This document shows, piece by piece, positions 50,723-59,546 of a stretch of 64,000 nt of DNA. Within the stretch, counting starts at the first letter, position 1, and each line of letters begins with the position of its first letter. Position numbers and translations under genes: made by a program. Source of the stretch: Streptomyces sp. 549 (GTDB lineage: Bacteria > Actinomycetota > Actinomycetes > Streptomycetales > Streptomycetaceae); the NCBI RefSeq assembly GCF_030124175.1, contig NZ_JASKMT010000025.1, positions 1-64,000 of the forward strand, read 5' to 3'. Below the pieces are notes generated by a model. It was not told the DNA's origin. It did no database searches and saw nothing but the letters and a program-made list of their open reading frames with translations.

Positions 50723-51934
50723 CTAGCCGTCCAGGTGCAGGCGATCGGCCAGTTCGGTCACCGTGGAGGTGCGGCGCCGCTCCCTGCTGCGGAGTTCAGC
50801 GACGACCCGCCGGGCGGTCCCGTGGTAGCGCATCCACTCGGGGGCGTCGCTCTCCGCGGTGAGTAGCGCGCGTGTGGCGAGGTCGTCCTTGCCGAGGTCG
50901 GAATACGCCAACGCCCGGTCCACGTGGAAGCGGGCCCGCCACGTCGGCGGCAACTTCCCGACCTCGGGTACCTGCCGGGCCGCGCTCAGCGCCTGCGCGC
51001 CCTGCTCCATCTCCACCAGGAAGTTGACCTTCGCGACTCCGGCGTTCGTCGGGCCGAAGGGAGTGCCGTAGTCCAGGCGGTCACGGCCGATCCTCGCGCC
51101 GGCCGCCGTCGCCATGTTCAGCAGTTCCGTCACTGTGTCGTGGCGTCCCTGCCGTACGGCCGCGGTCGCTGCGCGCAGCAGCAGGATGCCCCACAGGGAC
51201 AGGTCCAGCTCAGGTGAGCGGAAACCCGGTTCGATAGCCTCGGCTCGCTTCAGCGCGATGCGTTCGGCGTCTTCCAGCCGACCCTGCTTGGTGAAGATCC
51301 ACGCCAGGGACGAGATGCCGACGGTCACCAGGTGCGGGTCGTCGGAGTGGTGAGCTGCCGTCATCGCTCGTTCCATCGCGGTGAACGCCGCGTCTTCTTT
51401 CGACAGGGCCGTCAAGGTGGTGGCGGCGACCTGGTACGCCTCGGCAAGCACCGCGTAGGCGGCGGCCTGCTCGGCGCCGGTGTGGGCGCGGGCCGCGGCG
51501 CGGGCGTCGCGGATGAGCTGCGGCAGCATCAGGCCGATGGCGTGCATCTCGCCCCTGCGCCGCACATCGGCGGTCGAGCGCAGGGCGGCTTTCAGCGCGC
51601 CGATACTGGGCGGTTCCTCCGGGTCGTTGTCCTCCCCGAGGAGATCGGACACGGGGGAGACGGCCTGCCTGAGGGCGAGGACGGAGGGGTTGTCACCGTC
51701 GCGGTGCGCCTCGAAGGTGATGGGTTGTCCGATGAGTACGGACGGTTCGACGTCCAGGGCGCGGGCGAGCCGGTTGATGGTCGACAGCCGTGCGGTCTGC
51801 CGACGACCTTGCTCCAGCTTGCGGACCACGTCGACGCACAGGCCCGCGGCCTCGGCGAGCCGTTCCTGCGTCAGGTCGCGCCGGTTTCGAAGCCGGGCGA
51901 TCCGGTCGCCGATGCTGGTCTGTTCCTCGTGCAT
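50723..51934 (-). CDS. XRE-family regulator with TPR-like domain
   Basis: A 403-residue regulator. The HTH is at residues about 8-62 ('IARLRNRRDLTQERLAEAAG' then 'LCVDVVRKLEQGRRQTAR'). The rest is an all-helical TPR-like domain with recurrent 'AAYAVLAEAYQVAATTLTAL', 'SSLAWIFTKQGRLEDAERIA' and 'FHVDRALAYSDLGKDDLATR' units. Such proteins in Streptomyces respond to unknown peptides or partners. The ATG at 51934 lies close to GTCCTACCC, a possible autoregulatory site. It adjoins the cassette region and may control it (inference). Confidence 0.82.
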   Translation of the reverse strand: MHEEQTSIGDRIARLRNRRDLTQERLAEAAGLCVDVVRKLEQGRRQTARLSTINRLARALDVEPSVLIGQPITFEAHRDGDNPSVLALRQAVSPVSDLLGEDNDPEEPPSIGALKAALRSTADVRRRGEMHAIGLMLPQLIRDARAAARAHTGAEQAAAYAVLAEAYQVAATTLTALSKEDAAFTAMERAMTAAHHSDDPHLVTVGISSLAWIFTKQGRLEDAERIALKRAEAIEPGFRSPELDLSLWGILLLRAATAAVRQGRHDTVTELLNMATAAGARIGRDRLDYGTPFGPTNAGVAKVNFLVEMEQGAQALSAARQVPEVGKLPPTWRARFHVDRALAYSDLGKDDLATRALLTAESDAPEWMRYHGTARRVVAELRSRERRRTSTVTELADRLHLDG

Positions 51935-51971
51935 GAGCAGCCCCCGCCGGGTGGATGTGGTTCCAAGCTAC

Positions 51972-51980
51972 GTCCTACCC
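51972..51980. promoter_or_regulatory. GTCCTACCC motif upstream of XRE/TPR regulator
   Basis: This matches, in inverted orientation, the GGGTAGGAC at 50702-50710 beyond the other end of the gene. It lies 38 bases before the start codon at 51934. Confidence 0.35.
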
Positions 51981-52104
51981 GCGAACGGACGGCAGGGTCC
52001 AGACGTAGTCGGCGTCACCGTCGCTGCTCTCGGGCAGACCTCGCAGCCGGGCGTTCCTCGCGTCACCACCGCCCGCCGCTCCCGCCTTCGCCCGGACCGT
52101 TCCG

Positions 52105-52110
52105 TATCCT
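52105..52110 (+). promoter_or_regulatory. TATCCT -10 hexamer of the FUSC gene
   Basis: TATCCT lies eight bases before the ATG at 52119, in the context CCGTATCCT. The same nine bases precede the next gene (54307-54315). Leaderless transcription is predicted. Confidence 0.45.
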
Positions 52111-52118
52111 TGCCGATC

Positions 52119-54305
52119 ATGACAGCAACCGGCCGGGACACCCTCAGGTCCTGGGCGAAGGCGCTGCGCGACACCGCGCGCTCCGGGGTCCGCGTGGAGC
52201 GCGCGGCCCTCACGCCGCTGATCGCCGTGCGCGGCGCCTGCGGCGTGGCGCTCGTGGTGGGCCTCGCCCTGTGGCTGGGCACCCCCGCGCTCGCCGTATC
52301 GTCCGCGTTCGGCGCGTTCGCCTCCGGCATCGCCACCTTCCAGCGCAGCTGGCGGCCCCGCCCCGAACTGGCCCTGGGCGCCGCCGCCGGACTGTCGGCG
52401 AGCGCCTTCCTCGGCTACCTGCTGGCGGGCAGCCCGCCAGCGTTCTTCGCCCTGCTCCTGCTGTGGTCGTTCGCGGCCGGCATGGCCTGGGCCGTGGGGC
52501 CGGTCTCCGGTGTGGTCGCGGGTTTCACCGTGGCCTGCATGCTGATCGTCGTCACGCTGCCCGGCTCGGTGCCCGACGCCGGCCTGCACGCGCTGACCAT
52601 CGCGCTGGGCGGGGTCGTCCAGGCGGGGCTGATCGTGGTGTTCCCGATCCGCCGCTGGGGCGCCCGCCGGGACGCGCTGGCCGACGCGCTCGCCGGGGTC
52701 GCCGACTACGCCCGCCGCCTGCGGCACGACCCGGTGGCGCCCTTCGACCCGCAGCCGCTGATGGAGGCCCGCAGCGCCGCCGCCGTCAGCCCCCGCCAGG
52801 CCCGCCGCCGTCCCCGCCAGCTGCGCGGTTACCGCGCGCTGGCCGAACGGTTCCGGCCGGTGCTCGCCTCCCTCGCCGACCCCGTGGTCGGCGGCGCCGC
52901 GGCCGACGGCCCGGAACGCGACCGGGTACGGGAACTGCTCGGCGCGGCGGCGACCGTGCTGGACTCCACCGCCCGTGCGATCCGCCGTGCCGAGCCCGTC
53001 AGGGTGCCCTCCGACGCGTTGGACAGCCTGAAGGTGCCCGCGGACGGGCCGGTGCTGCCAGCCGGGCCCGCCCGCAAGGCAGCGCTGCGGCTGATCGCGC
53101 TCAGCGAGGAGGCGGTGGACGCCGCCGAGCAGCCCGTCGAGGTCACGGCCGGAGGCCGCCCGCCGTACCTGCGGCGGCCCGGCGGGCCGAGCGCCGTCGC
53201 GGTGGCGCTGCGGGCGGTGCGTCGCGAACTGCGCTCCGACTCCGCGGTGCTGCGGCACGCGCTGCGGCTGGCCGCGGTGGTGGCGGTGGGTCAGGTGATC
53301 GGCGGCTGGCTCTCACCCGAGCACGGCTACTGGATCGCGCTGACCGTGGTGATGGTGCTGCGCCCCGACTTCTCGCAGACCTTCGAGCGCGGCAGCGCCC
53401 GGCTGGTCGGCACGGTCGCCGGGGTCGCGGTCGCCGGCGTGGTGCTCGCGCTGGCCCGCCCCGGGCCCGCGGTGTGCGCGGCGCTGGCGGTGCTGAGCGT
53501 GTTCGCGCTGTACCTGCTGATGCGGACCGGGTACAGCGTGGTGTCGGGGTGGACCAGCGCCTACGTGGTGTTCCTGCTCGGCGTCGTCGGCCAGGACTGG
53601 GCGCAGACGGTTCCCGAGCGCATCGAGCTGACCCTGGTCGGCGGTGTGCTGGCGCTGCTGTCCTACCCGGTGCTGCCCGTCTGGGAGACACCGCGCCTGC
53701 GGGACCGCCTCGCGGACTGGCTGGCCGCCAACTGCCGCTACGCCGCCGCCGTCGTGCACACCTGGGACCGGCCGGCCCAGGCCCGTCCCCGGCAGGTCAG
53801 GGAGGCGCAGCTGGACGCCCGCGCGGCCCGCTCGGAGTGGGAGCAGGCCACTGCCAGGGCCGGTGCCGAACCGGTCCGGCACCGCGGGCTGTCCCGGCGC
53901 AGCGCGGCCGAGGCGCAGAGCGCGCTGCTGACCATGGGACGCGTCACCATGCTGCTGGAGGCGCAGCCCACGGACCCCGCCCTGCCGCCCGACCCGGGTG
54001 CCGAGCAGTTCGCGCGGGCCCTGACCGCGGCGGCCGGCCCGGCTGCCGACGCGCTGCGGGCCGGCGTCGCGCCGCGCTGGGACACCGTGCACACGGCCCT
54101 GGACGAGTGGCGGCGCAACTCCGAGCACTCCGAGGGCGTCGCGGTCCGCGTCGCGGAACTGCTGACCGACGCGCTGGACGAGCTGGCCGCCGCCGTCACC
54201 CCGCGCCCCGGCCCGACCGGACGCCGAGGGCAGCAGCCCGGTCCGTCGTCCGGGCCCTCGCCCGATCCGTCTTCCGGTCCGTCTTCCGGTGCGCCGCCGG
54301 GGTGA
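52119..54305 (+). CDS. FUSC-family membrane protein
   Basis: A 728-residue integral membrane protein. Two blocks of about six helices each (residues about 35-185 and 385-540) flank a cytoplasmic region, as in the FUSC/aromatic-acid-exporter family. The second block has the FUSC core 'HGYWIALTVVMVLRPDFSQT' followed by 'FERGSARLVGTVAGVAVAGV'. A 190-residue helical C-terminal region ends in a Pro/Ser/Gly repeat ('PSSGPSPDPSSGPSSG'). The substrate is unknown; export of aromatic or organic acids is the family precedent. The start follows a -10 hexamer by eight bases. The next gene begins 19 bp downstream. Confidence 0.8.
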   Translation: MTATGRDTLRSWAKALRDTARSGVRVERAALTPLIAVRGACGVALVVGLALWLGTPALAVSSAFGAFASGIATFQRSWRPRPELALGAAAGLSASAFLGYLLAGSPPAFFALLLLWSFAAGMAWAVGPVSGVVAGFTVACMLIVVTLPGSVPDAGLHALTIALGGVVQAGLIVVFPIRRWGARRDALADALAGVADYARRLRHDPVAPFDPQPLMEARSAAAVSPRQARRRPRQLRGYRALAERFRPVLASLADPVVGGAAADGPERDRVRELLGAAATVLDSTARAIRRAEPVRVPSDALDSLKVPADGPVLPAGPARKAALRLIALSEEAVDAAEQPVEVTAGGRPPYLRRPGGPSAVAVALRAVRRELRSDSAVLRHALRLAAVVAVGQVIGGWLSPEHGYWIALTVVMVLRPDFSQTFERGSARLVGTVAGVAVAGVVLALARPGPAVCAALAVLSVFALYLLMRTGYSVVSGWTSAYVVFLLGVVGQDWAQTVPERIELTLVGGVLALLSYPVLPVWETPRLRDRLADWLAANCRYAAAVVHTWDRPAQARPRQVREAQLDARAARSEWEQATARAGAEPVRHRGLSRRSAAEAQSALLTMGRVTMLLEAQPTDPALPPDPGAEQFARALTAAAGPAADALRAGVAPRWDTVHTALDEWRRNSEHSEGVAVRVAELLTDALDELAAAVTPRPGPTGRRGQQPGPSSGPSPDPSSGPSSGAPPG

Positions 54306-54309
54306 TCCG

Positions 54310-54315
54310 TATCCT
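54310..54315 (+). promoter_or_regulatory. TATCCT -10 hexamer of the DUF4185-like gene
   Basis: TATCCT lies nine bases before the ATG at 54325 and within five bases of the FUSC stop codon. It shares CCGTATCCT with the FUSC promoter. Confidence 0.45.
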
Positions 54316-54324
54316 GGGCGGCCT

Positions 54325-55635
54325 ATGACCGAGACGCGAGCCGCCGCCCGCACCCGCGCCCCGCGCTTCCGGCTGCCCCGAAGGCCCCGGCTGCTAGGCC
54401 CGCTCGGCCTGCTGGTCGTCGCCGCCCTGGTGCTGGTCTGGCTGACCGTGCCGGGGGACGAACGGCAGGACCGCGACGACCGGGGGGCGGACGCGTGCCG
54501 TCCGCTGGCCGTCACCGGCTGGCAGCCCGACCGCCGCACCACCGGCGAGTTCACCCGCTACGGCAACGACAACACCCGCCTGGACGACTGGACCGGCGGC
54601 GACGGCAGCCGCTCGGTGCGGCTGCCCGACGGCCGGACCCTGTGGCTGTCCGCCGACACCTTCCTGGACCGGGTGCACGGCGGCCGGTCCAGGGACGAGC
54701 GCCCGGTGTGGGTGCGCAACGCGGCGCTGGTGATGGACGAGGACGGCCGGCTGGAGCGGACGGTGCTGGGCGCGGGCCCCGGTGCGCTGTTCCCCGGGCT
54801 TGCCGCCGCCGACGGTCGGGAGGTGTGGCGCTGGCCCGTCCAGGCCGTGGTGGAGCCGCGCACCCCGGGCGCCGAGGAGCAGGTGGTGCGGGTGCTGCTG
54901 TGGCAGCGGGAGGCCGGCTCGGGCGAGTGGGTCTACGGGGTGCCGCGGGCGACGGAGGTGGCGACGCTGTCGCTGCCCGACCTGGCCGTGGAGTCGATCA
55001 CGCCGGTGGACACCCCGGAGGACGCAGACCCGGCCCGCCGCGTGCTCTACGGCACGGCCGCGGTCCGCTCCGGCGGCTGGACGTACGTGTTCGGCGCCGA
55101 CGAGGGCACCGCCCGCGGCGGCGCGTCCGGCGCGCACGTGGCGCGGGTGCCGCCCGGCCGGCTGGCCGACCCGTCGGCGTGGCGCTGGTGGGACGGCTCC
55201 CGCTGGCAGCGGGAGGCCGCCCGTTCCGCCGAACTGCCGGTCGGCCCCGACGAGGCGCGCGGCGCCAGCAACACCTACACCGTGGTCCGGCGCGGCGGCA
55301 CCTGGCTGCTGCTGACCACGGACGCGGGCGGCCCGGACGGGCGGGGGCTGACCACCGTCACCTCGTACTGGTCGTGCTCGCCGCAGGGCCCGTGGCGCGG
55401 CCCGTCCGACGTGCTGGAGCCGCCGCTGCCGCCCGGCGGCGAGGCGGCCGGTGCGGCGCCCTACAACCCGCAGGCGCACCCCGCGCTCGACGCGCCGGAC
55501 GGCGGCGACCCGCCGCGCGAGCTGGTGCTCAGCTACGACGTGAACGTGCCGGAGTCGGTGGCGGCGGTGCAGCGGGACGTCGCGCTGTACCGGCCGCGGT
55601 TCGTGCGCCTGGAGCTGGGCCGCCCCGGCGAGTGA
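54325..55635 (+). CDS. membrane-anchored beta-propeller-like protein (DUF4185/DUF5005 type)
   Basis: A 436-residue protein with a basic N-terminus and one signal-anchor helix (residues about 24-43, 'LLGPLGLLVVAALVLVWLTV'). The external part has repeated beta-strand blocks: 'SVRLPDGRTLWLSADTFLDR', 'GWTYVFGADEGTARGGASGA', 'ASNTYTVVRRGGTWLLLTTD' and 'ELVLSYDVNVPESVAAVQRD'. These resemble five-bladed propeller proteins related to glycosyl hydrolases. No catalytic residues can be assigned. It is encoded 19 bp after FUSC but seems to have its own promoter. Confidence 0.65.
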   Translation: MTETRAAARTRAPRFRLPRRPRLLGPLGLLVVAALVLVWLTVPGDERQDRDDRGADACRPLAVTGWQPDRRTTGEFTRYGNDNTRLDDWTGGDGSRSVRLPDGRTLWLSADTFLDRVHGGRSRDERPVWVRNAALVMDEDGRLERTVLGAGPGALFPGLAAADGREVWRWPVQAVVEPRTPGAEEQVVRVLLWQREAGSGEWVYGVPRATEVATLSLPDLAVESITPVDTPEDADPARRVLYGTAAVRSGGWTYVFGADEGTARGGASGAHVARVPPGRLADPSAWRWWDGSRWQREAARSAELPVGPDEARGASNTYTVVRRGGTWLLLTTDAGGPDGRGLTTVTSYWSCSPQGPWRGPSDVLEPPLPPGGEAAGAAPYNPQAHPALDAPDGGDPPRELVLSYDVNVPESVAAVQRDVALYRPRFVRLELGRPGE

Positions 55636-55687
55636 CGCCCCGGGCAGCCCGCTCCCGGCTCCACACCCGGGCGGGGGCGCCACGGGG

Positions 55688-57091
55688 TCAGGGGGTGTCG
55701 CCGCCGGGGCGTTCGCCGGGCCGGGCGCCGCGGGCCGCGGCCGCGCGCTGCTCGGCGAGCAGCGCCGCCTCCTGCTCGCGGGCCAGCAGCTCGGCCTCCT
55801 CGCGCTGGTCCAGGTCGGGGATGCCGTCGCCGTCCTCGTCGAGGGTCTCCTCCTCCCACATGCGGCGGTACTTCGCGTCCCGGACGCGCAGCACCGCCAC
55901 CGCGGCGACGGCCGACATCAGCGAGGCGATCAGGACGGCGGCCTTCACGTGCTCGGTGGTCTCCGCGTCACCGACGAACGCCAGCTCGGTGACGAGCAGC
56001 GACACCGTGAAGCCGATGCCGGCCAGCATCGACACCCCCGCCACGTCCGACCAGGCCAGGTCGGAGCTGAGCCGGGCGCGGGTGAAGCGGGCGGCCAGCC
56101 AGGTGCCGCCGAATACGCCGATCACCTTGCCCGCGAACAGGCCCAGCACCACGCCGATCGCCTCGGGCTGCCGGGCGGCCTCGGCGAGCGCCGCGCCGCT
56201 GACGCCGACCCCGGCGGCGAAGAGCGCGAACACCGGCACGGCCACCCCGGCCGACACCGGCCGCACCAGGTGCTCGATCCGCTCGGCGGGGGAGTGGTCC
56301 TCGCCGTCGCGGGACCGCACCCGCAGCAGCATGCCCATGGCCACGCCGGCGATGGTGGCGTGCACGCCGCTGTTGTACATCAGCGCCCAGATGGTCACGG
56401 CCAGCGGCACGTAGTAGTACCAGCCCCGCACGCCCAACTGCTGGTGCAGGAACCAGAACAGGGCGAGGCCGGCGAACGCGCCGGCCAGTGCCCACAGGTT
56501 CAGCGCCGAGGCGTAGAAGATGGCGATGACGACGATCGCGCCCAGGTCGTCGACGATGGCCAGGGTCAGCAGGAACGCCCGGATGCCGGAGGGCAGGTTG
56601 GTGCCCACCACGGCGAGAACGCCCAGCGCGAAGGCGATGTCGGTCGCCATCGGGATCGCCCAGCCGCTCTGGTCGCCGTTCCCGGCGGCGTTGACCGCGA
56701 AGTAGAACAGGGCGGGTACGGCCATGCCGCAGACGGCTGCGACGACCGGCAGCGCCGCCGCGGAGGGCCGCCGCAGCTCACCGGCGACCAGTTCGCGCTT
56801 CAGCTCGATGCCGGCGACGAAGAAGAAGATGGTCAGCAGCCCGTCCGACGCCCAGTGCTGGACCGACAGGTCCAGGCCGAGCGCGGGAATCCCGAAGTGG
56901 AAGTCGCGCACGGTGCCGTAGAGGTCGCTGAGCGGGGTGTTGGCCCACAGCAGCGCCACGACCGCGGCGGCGAGCAGCACCATGCCGCCGACGGTCTCGG
57001 TCCGCAGGGCGTCCGCCAGGAAGCGCCGCTCGCGCACGCCCGGCCGGGCGTAGACGTCGCGGCACGCTTCGGGATCTGGGCCATGGGTCAT
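55688..57091 (-). CDS. nhaA: Na+/H+ antiporter NhaA
   Basis: A 467-residue secondary transporter that exchanges Na+ for H+. Eleven to twelve helices are predicted. The ion-binding Asp residues are in 'AIPMATDIAFALGVLAVVG' and 'LLTLAIVDDLGAIVVIAIFY', and 'DGLLTIFFFVAGIELKRELV' and 'AGIGFTVSLLVTELAF' are family signatures. A 65-residue cytoplasmic tail beyond the usual NhaA end contains 'LDEDGDGIPDLDQRE', an EF-hand or thrombospondin-type Ca2+ loop pattern, then a charged coiled region. It is convergent with the DUF4185-like gene. Confidence 0.9.
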   Translation of the reverse strand: MTHGPDPEACRDVYARPGVRERRFLADALRTETVGGMVLLAAAVVALLWANTPLSDLYGTVRDFHFGIPALGLDLSVQHWASDGLLTIFFFVAGIELKRELVAGELRRPSAAALPVVAAVCGMAVPALFYFAVNAAGNGDQSGWAIPMATDIAFALGVLAVVGTNLPSGIRAFLLTLAIVDDLGAIVVIAIFYASALNLWALAGAFAGLALFWFLHQQLGVRGWYYYVPLAVTIWALMYNSGVHATIAGVAMGMLLRVRSRDGEDHSPAERIEHLVRPVSAGVAVPVFALFAAGVGVSGAALAEAARQPEAIGVVLGLFAGKVIGVFGGTWLAARFTRARLSSDLAWSDVAGVSMLAGIGFTVSLLVTELAFVGDAETTEHVKAAVLIASLMSAVAAVAVLRVRDAKYRRMWEEETLDEDGDGIPDLDQREEAELLAREQEAALLAEQRAAAARGARPGERPGGDTP

Positions 57092-57280
57092 CTGGGCGTG
57101 CCTTTCGGGGGGTGTTCGACCGATCGGAGCGAAGCGCGCGGAGCGGCGCCGCCGACCAGGGATCCCGGCACGCTCTCTCGATCTTGACCAGGTCTTTCAC
57201 CGTACCCGCATCATGCGGTTCCCTCACAAGAGGGCAATGCCGCACGCCTGTCCGTACCCGTCAGTAGATGCCCGATGCAC

Positions 57281-58009
57281 CTACTGGAGCTCGGAGAAGT
57301 GCTCGACCGCCCTGGTGCGGCCGGTGACGATAATCACGTCGCCCGGCTCGACGACCGTCTCCGCCGTGGCGTGCGTGAAGTCCTCCCCGGCGCGCTTGAT
57401 GCCCACCACCGTCACCCCGAACCTGCTGCGGACCTGGCTGACGCCCAGCGGCACGCCCGTCGCCACGTTCGGCGCCACCGTCTTGACCAGCGCGTAGTCG
57501 TCGTCGAACTCGATGAAGTCCAGCATGCGCCCGGTCACCAGGTGGGCCACCCGCTCGCCCATGTCGTGCTCGGGCAGCACGACGTGGTGCACGCCGAGCC
57601 GCTCCAGCACCAGCCCGTGCTGCCTGCTGACGGCCTTGGCCCACAGGTTGGGAACGCCCGCCTCCATCAGGTTGGAGGCGGTGAGGATGCTGGCCTCGAT
57701 GTTGTTGCCGATGCCGACGACCACACTCTCGAACTCGTGCACGCCCAGCTGCCGCAGGGCCTCCATGTCGGTGCCGTCCGCGACGGCCGAGTGGGTGAGG
57801 CCGTCGGACATCTTCTGCACCCGGGCCGGGTTCTCGTCGATGCCCAGCACGTCCCAGCCGCGCCGGACCAGACCGGTCGCCAGGGAGCTGCCGAAGCGGC
57901 CCAGCCCGATCACCGCCACCCGCTGGTCGGCGGGCGATCGGCCCGGGCGGTGGGTCCGGTCGCGGCGGCGGGTGCGCAGGTCGCGCAGGGTGCGCAGGAA
58001 GTCAGCCAA
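57281..58009 (-). CDS. ktrA: potassium-uptake regulatory subunit TrkA/KtrA
   Basis: A 242-residue RCK protein that gates the KtrB channel in response to nucleotides. The Rossmann N-terminal domain starts 'VAVIGLGRFGSSLATGLVRR' (GxGxxG) with the acidic end of strand two in 'GWDVLGIDENPARVQ'. The TrkA_C ligand domain covers residues about 155-240 ('VTVVGIKRAGEDFTHATAET'). The TTG start at 58009 overlaps the KtrB stop by eight bases. The basic 30-residue N-terminal tail may contact the membrane subunit. Confidence 0.9.
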   Translation of the reverse strand: MADFLRTLRDLRTRRRDRTHRPGRSPADQRVAVIGLGRFGSSLATGLVRRGWDVLGIDENPARVQKMSDGLTHSAVADGTDMEALRQLGVHEFESVVVGIGNNIEASILTASNLMEAGVPNLWAKAVSRQHGLVLERLGVHHVVLPEHDMGERVAHLVTGRMLDFIEFDDDYALVKTVAPNVATGVPLGVSQVRSRFGVTVVGIKRAGEDFTHATAETVVEPGDVIIVTGRTRAVEHFSELQ

Positions 58010-59375
58010 TGACGGGTCGCTCCTCGGGTAGCTGGTACCGACGCGTGCGCTCCCGCAGGGCGAGCGCCGACACCAGGGTGACCGGCCCCAGCCGGCCGAT
58101 GAACATCAACGGGATGACGATCAGCTCTCCGGCGGTGCCCAACTCGCCGGTGGCCCCGGCGGACAGCCCGACCGTGCCGAACGCCGACACCGCCTCGAAC
58201 AGCACCACCTCGAACGGCAGCCGCACCACGGTGAGCAGGGCGATCGTCGCGCCCATCACCAGCGCGACGCCGAGCAGCGCCACGGTCAGCGCCTGCCGCA
58301 GCACGTGCGGCGCCAGCCTGCGGCCCAGGATGCCGGAGTTCGGCTCGCCCCTCACCTCCGCCACCATGGCGGCGGCCAGCACGGCGAACGTGGTGACCTT
58401 GATGCCTCCGGCGGTTCCGGCGCTGCCGCCGCCGACGAACATCCACGCGCAGGTGGCCAGCAGCGTCGAGGGTTCCATCGCGGCGACGTCCACCGCGTTG
58501 AAACCGGCGGTGCGGGTCATCGCCGAGTGGAAGAAGCCGCCCAGCAGCTTGTCCGCGGTGCTCATCGGGCCGAGCGTGCCGGGGTTGCGCCACTCCAGCA
58601 GGCAGGTCAGCGCGGTGCCGCCGAGCAGCAGCAGGGCGGTCATGCCCAGCGTCAGCCTGGTGTGCAGCGACCAGTTGCGGCGGCCGGTGGTCAGGGCGCG
58701 CCGCCGGTGGCGGATCACCTCCAGCAGCACGGGGAAGCCCAGCCCGCCGAGGATCACCGCGGCGGCGATCGGCAGCGTCACCCACGGATCGCTCTGGAAC
58801 CGCACCAGGCTGTCGGGAAAGAGTGAGAACCCGGCGTTGTTGAAGGCCGAAACCGCGTGGAACACGCCCTGCCGCAGCGCTTCCGGTACCGGCATGCCGT
58901 ATCCGAAGCGAAAACGCAGGGAAAGCAGCGCGGCGGTGATCAGTTCCACCACCAGGGTGGTTCCGGCGACCCCGAGCAGGACCCGCCGCACGTCCCCCAG
59001 ACCGAGTGACTTGGTCTCCGTCTGGGCCTGCAGGGCCATGCGCATCCGCAGTCTGCCGTGAACCAGCAGGGCGAGCAGCGAGGCCATCGTCATGATGCCG
59101 AAGCCGCCGGCCTGGATCAGCCCCAGGACCACGACCTCACCGAAGGCGCTCCAGTGCTCACCGGTGTCCACCACCGCAAGACCGGTCACGCAGACCGCGG
59201 AGACCGCCGTGAACAGGGACGGGACCAGCCCGGTGGGGCGGCCGTCGTCCGCCGCCACGGGCAGGGCGAGCAGGGTGGTGCCGACGACCACGGCGAGAGC
59301 GAACGCCGTCACGACCACCCGGGCCGGGTGCGCCCCGAACACCGTGTGGCGCAGCAGCGCCAGACGACCAGCCAC
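58002..59375 (-). CDS. ktrB: potassium channel subunit TrkH/KtrB
   Basis: A 457-residue membrane protein with four pseudo-repeats, each with a filter loop: 'SAVCVTGLAVVDTGEHW', 'HAVSAFNNAGFSLFPD', 'SAMTRTAGFNAVDVAAM' and 'EAVSAFGTVGLSAGATG'. The conserved Gly of each loop (TG, AG, AG, VG) is kept, so it should be a K+-selective pore. GTG 59375 is chosen ('caggttgcg' before it); GTG 59393 would add six residues. The divergent PucR-type gene starts 170 bp away. Confidence 0.9.
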   Translation of the reverse strand: MAGRLALLRHTVFGAHPARVVVTAFALAVVVGTTLLALPVAADDGRPTGLVPSLFTAVSAVCVTGLAVVDTGEHWSAFGEVVVLGLIQAGGFGIMTMASLLALLVHGRLRMRMALQAQTETKSLGLGDVRRVLLGVAGTTLVVELITAALLSLRFRFGYGMPVPEALRQGVFHAVSAFNNAGFSLFPDSLVRFQSDPWVTLPIAAAVILGGLGFPVLLEVIRHRRRALTTGRRNWSLHTRLTLGMTALLLLGGTALTCLLEWRNPGTLGPMSTADKLLGGFFHSAMTRTAGFNAVDVAAMEPSTLLATCAWMFVGGGSAGTAGGIKVTTFAVLAAAMVAEVRGEPNSGILGRRLAPHVLRQALTVALLGVALVMGATIALLTVVRLPFEVVLFEAVSAFGTVGLSAGATGELGTAGELIVIPLMFIGRLGPVTLVSALALRERTRRYQLPEERPVIG

Positions 59376-59546
59376 CGCAACCTGACTTTCCACCGTGCCG
59401 CGGAAGGGCCCGGGCGGGTCCTGCCGAAATCCGATCGACAGGTTATCCCCACGTCCAGGTGATCGCTTACGCTGTCCCCCGCAACACACCCGGACGGCGG
59501 GCCGCCCTCCGGGCAATGCCGGGGGGAATCCAGGACTTCCGGGGGA

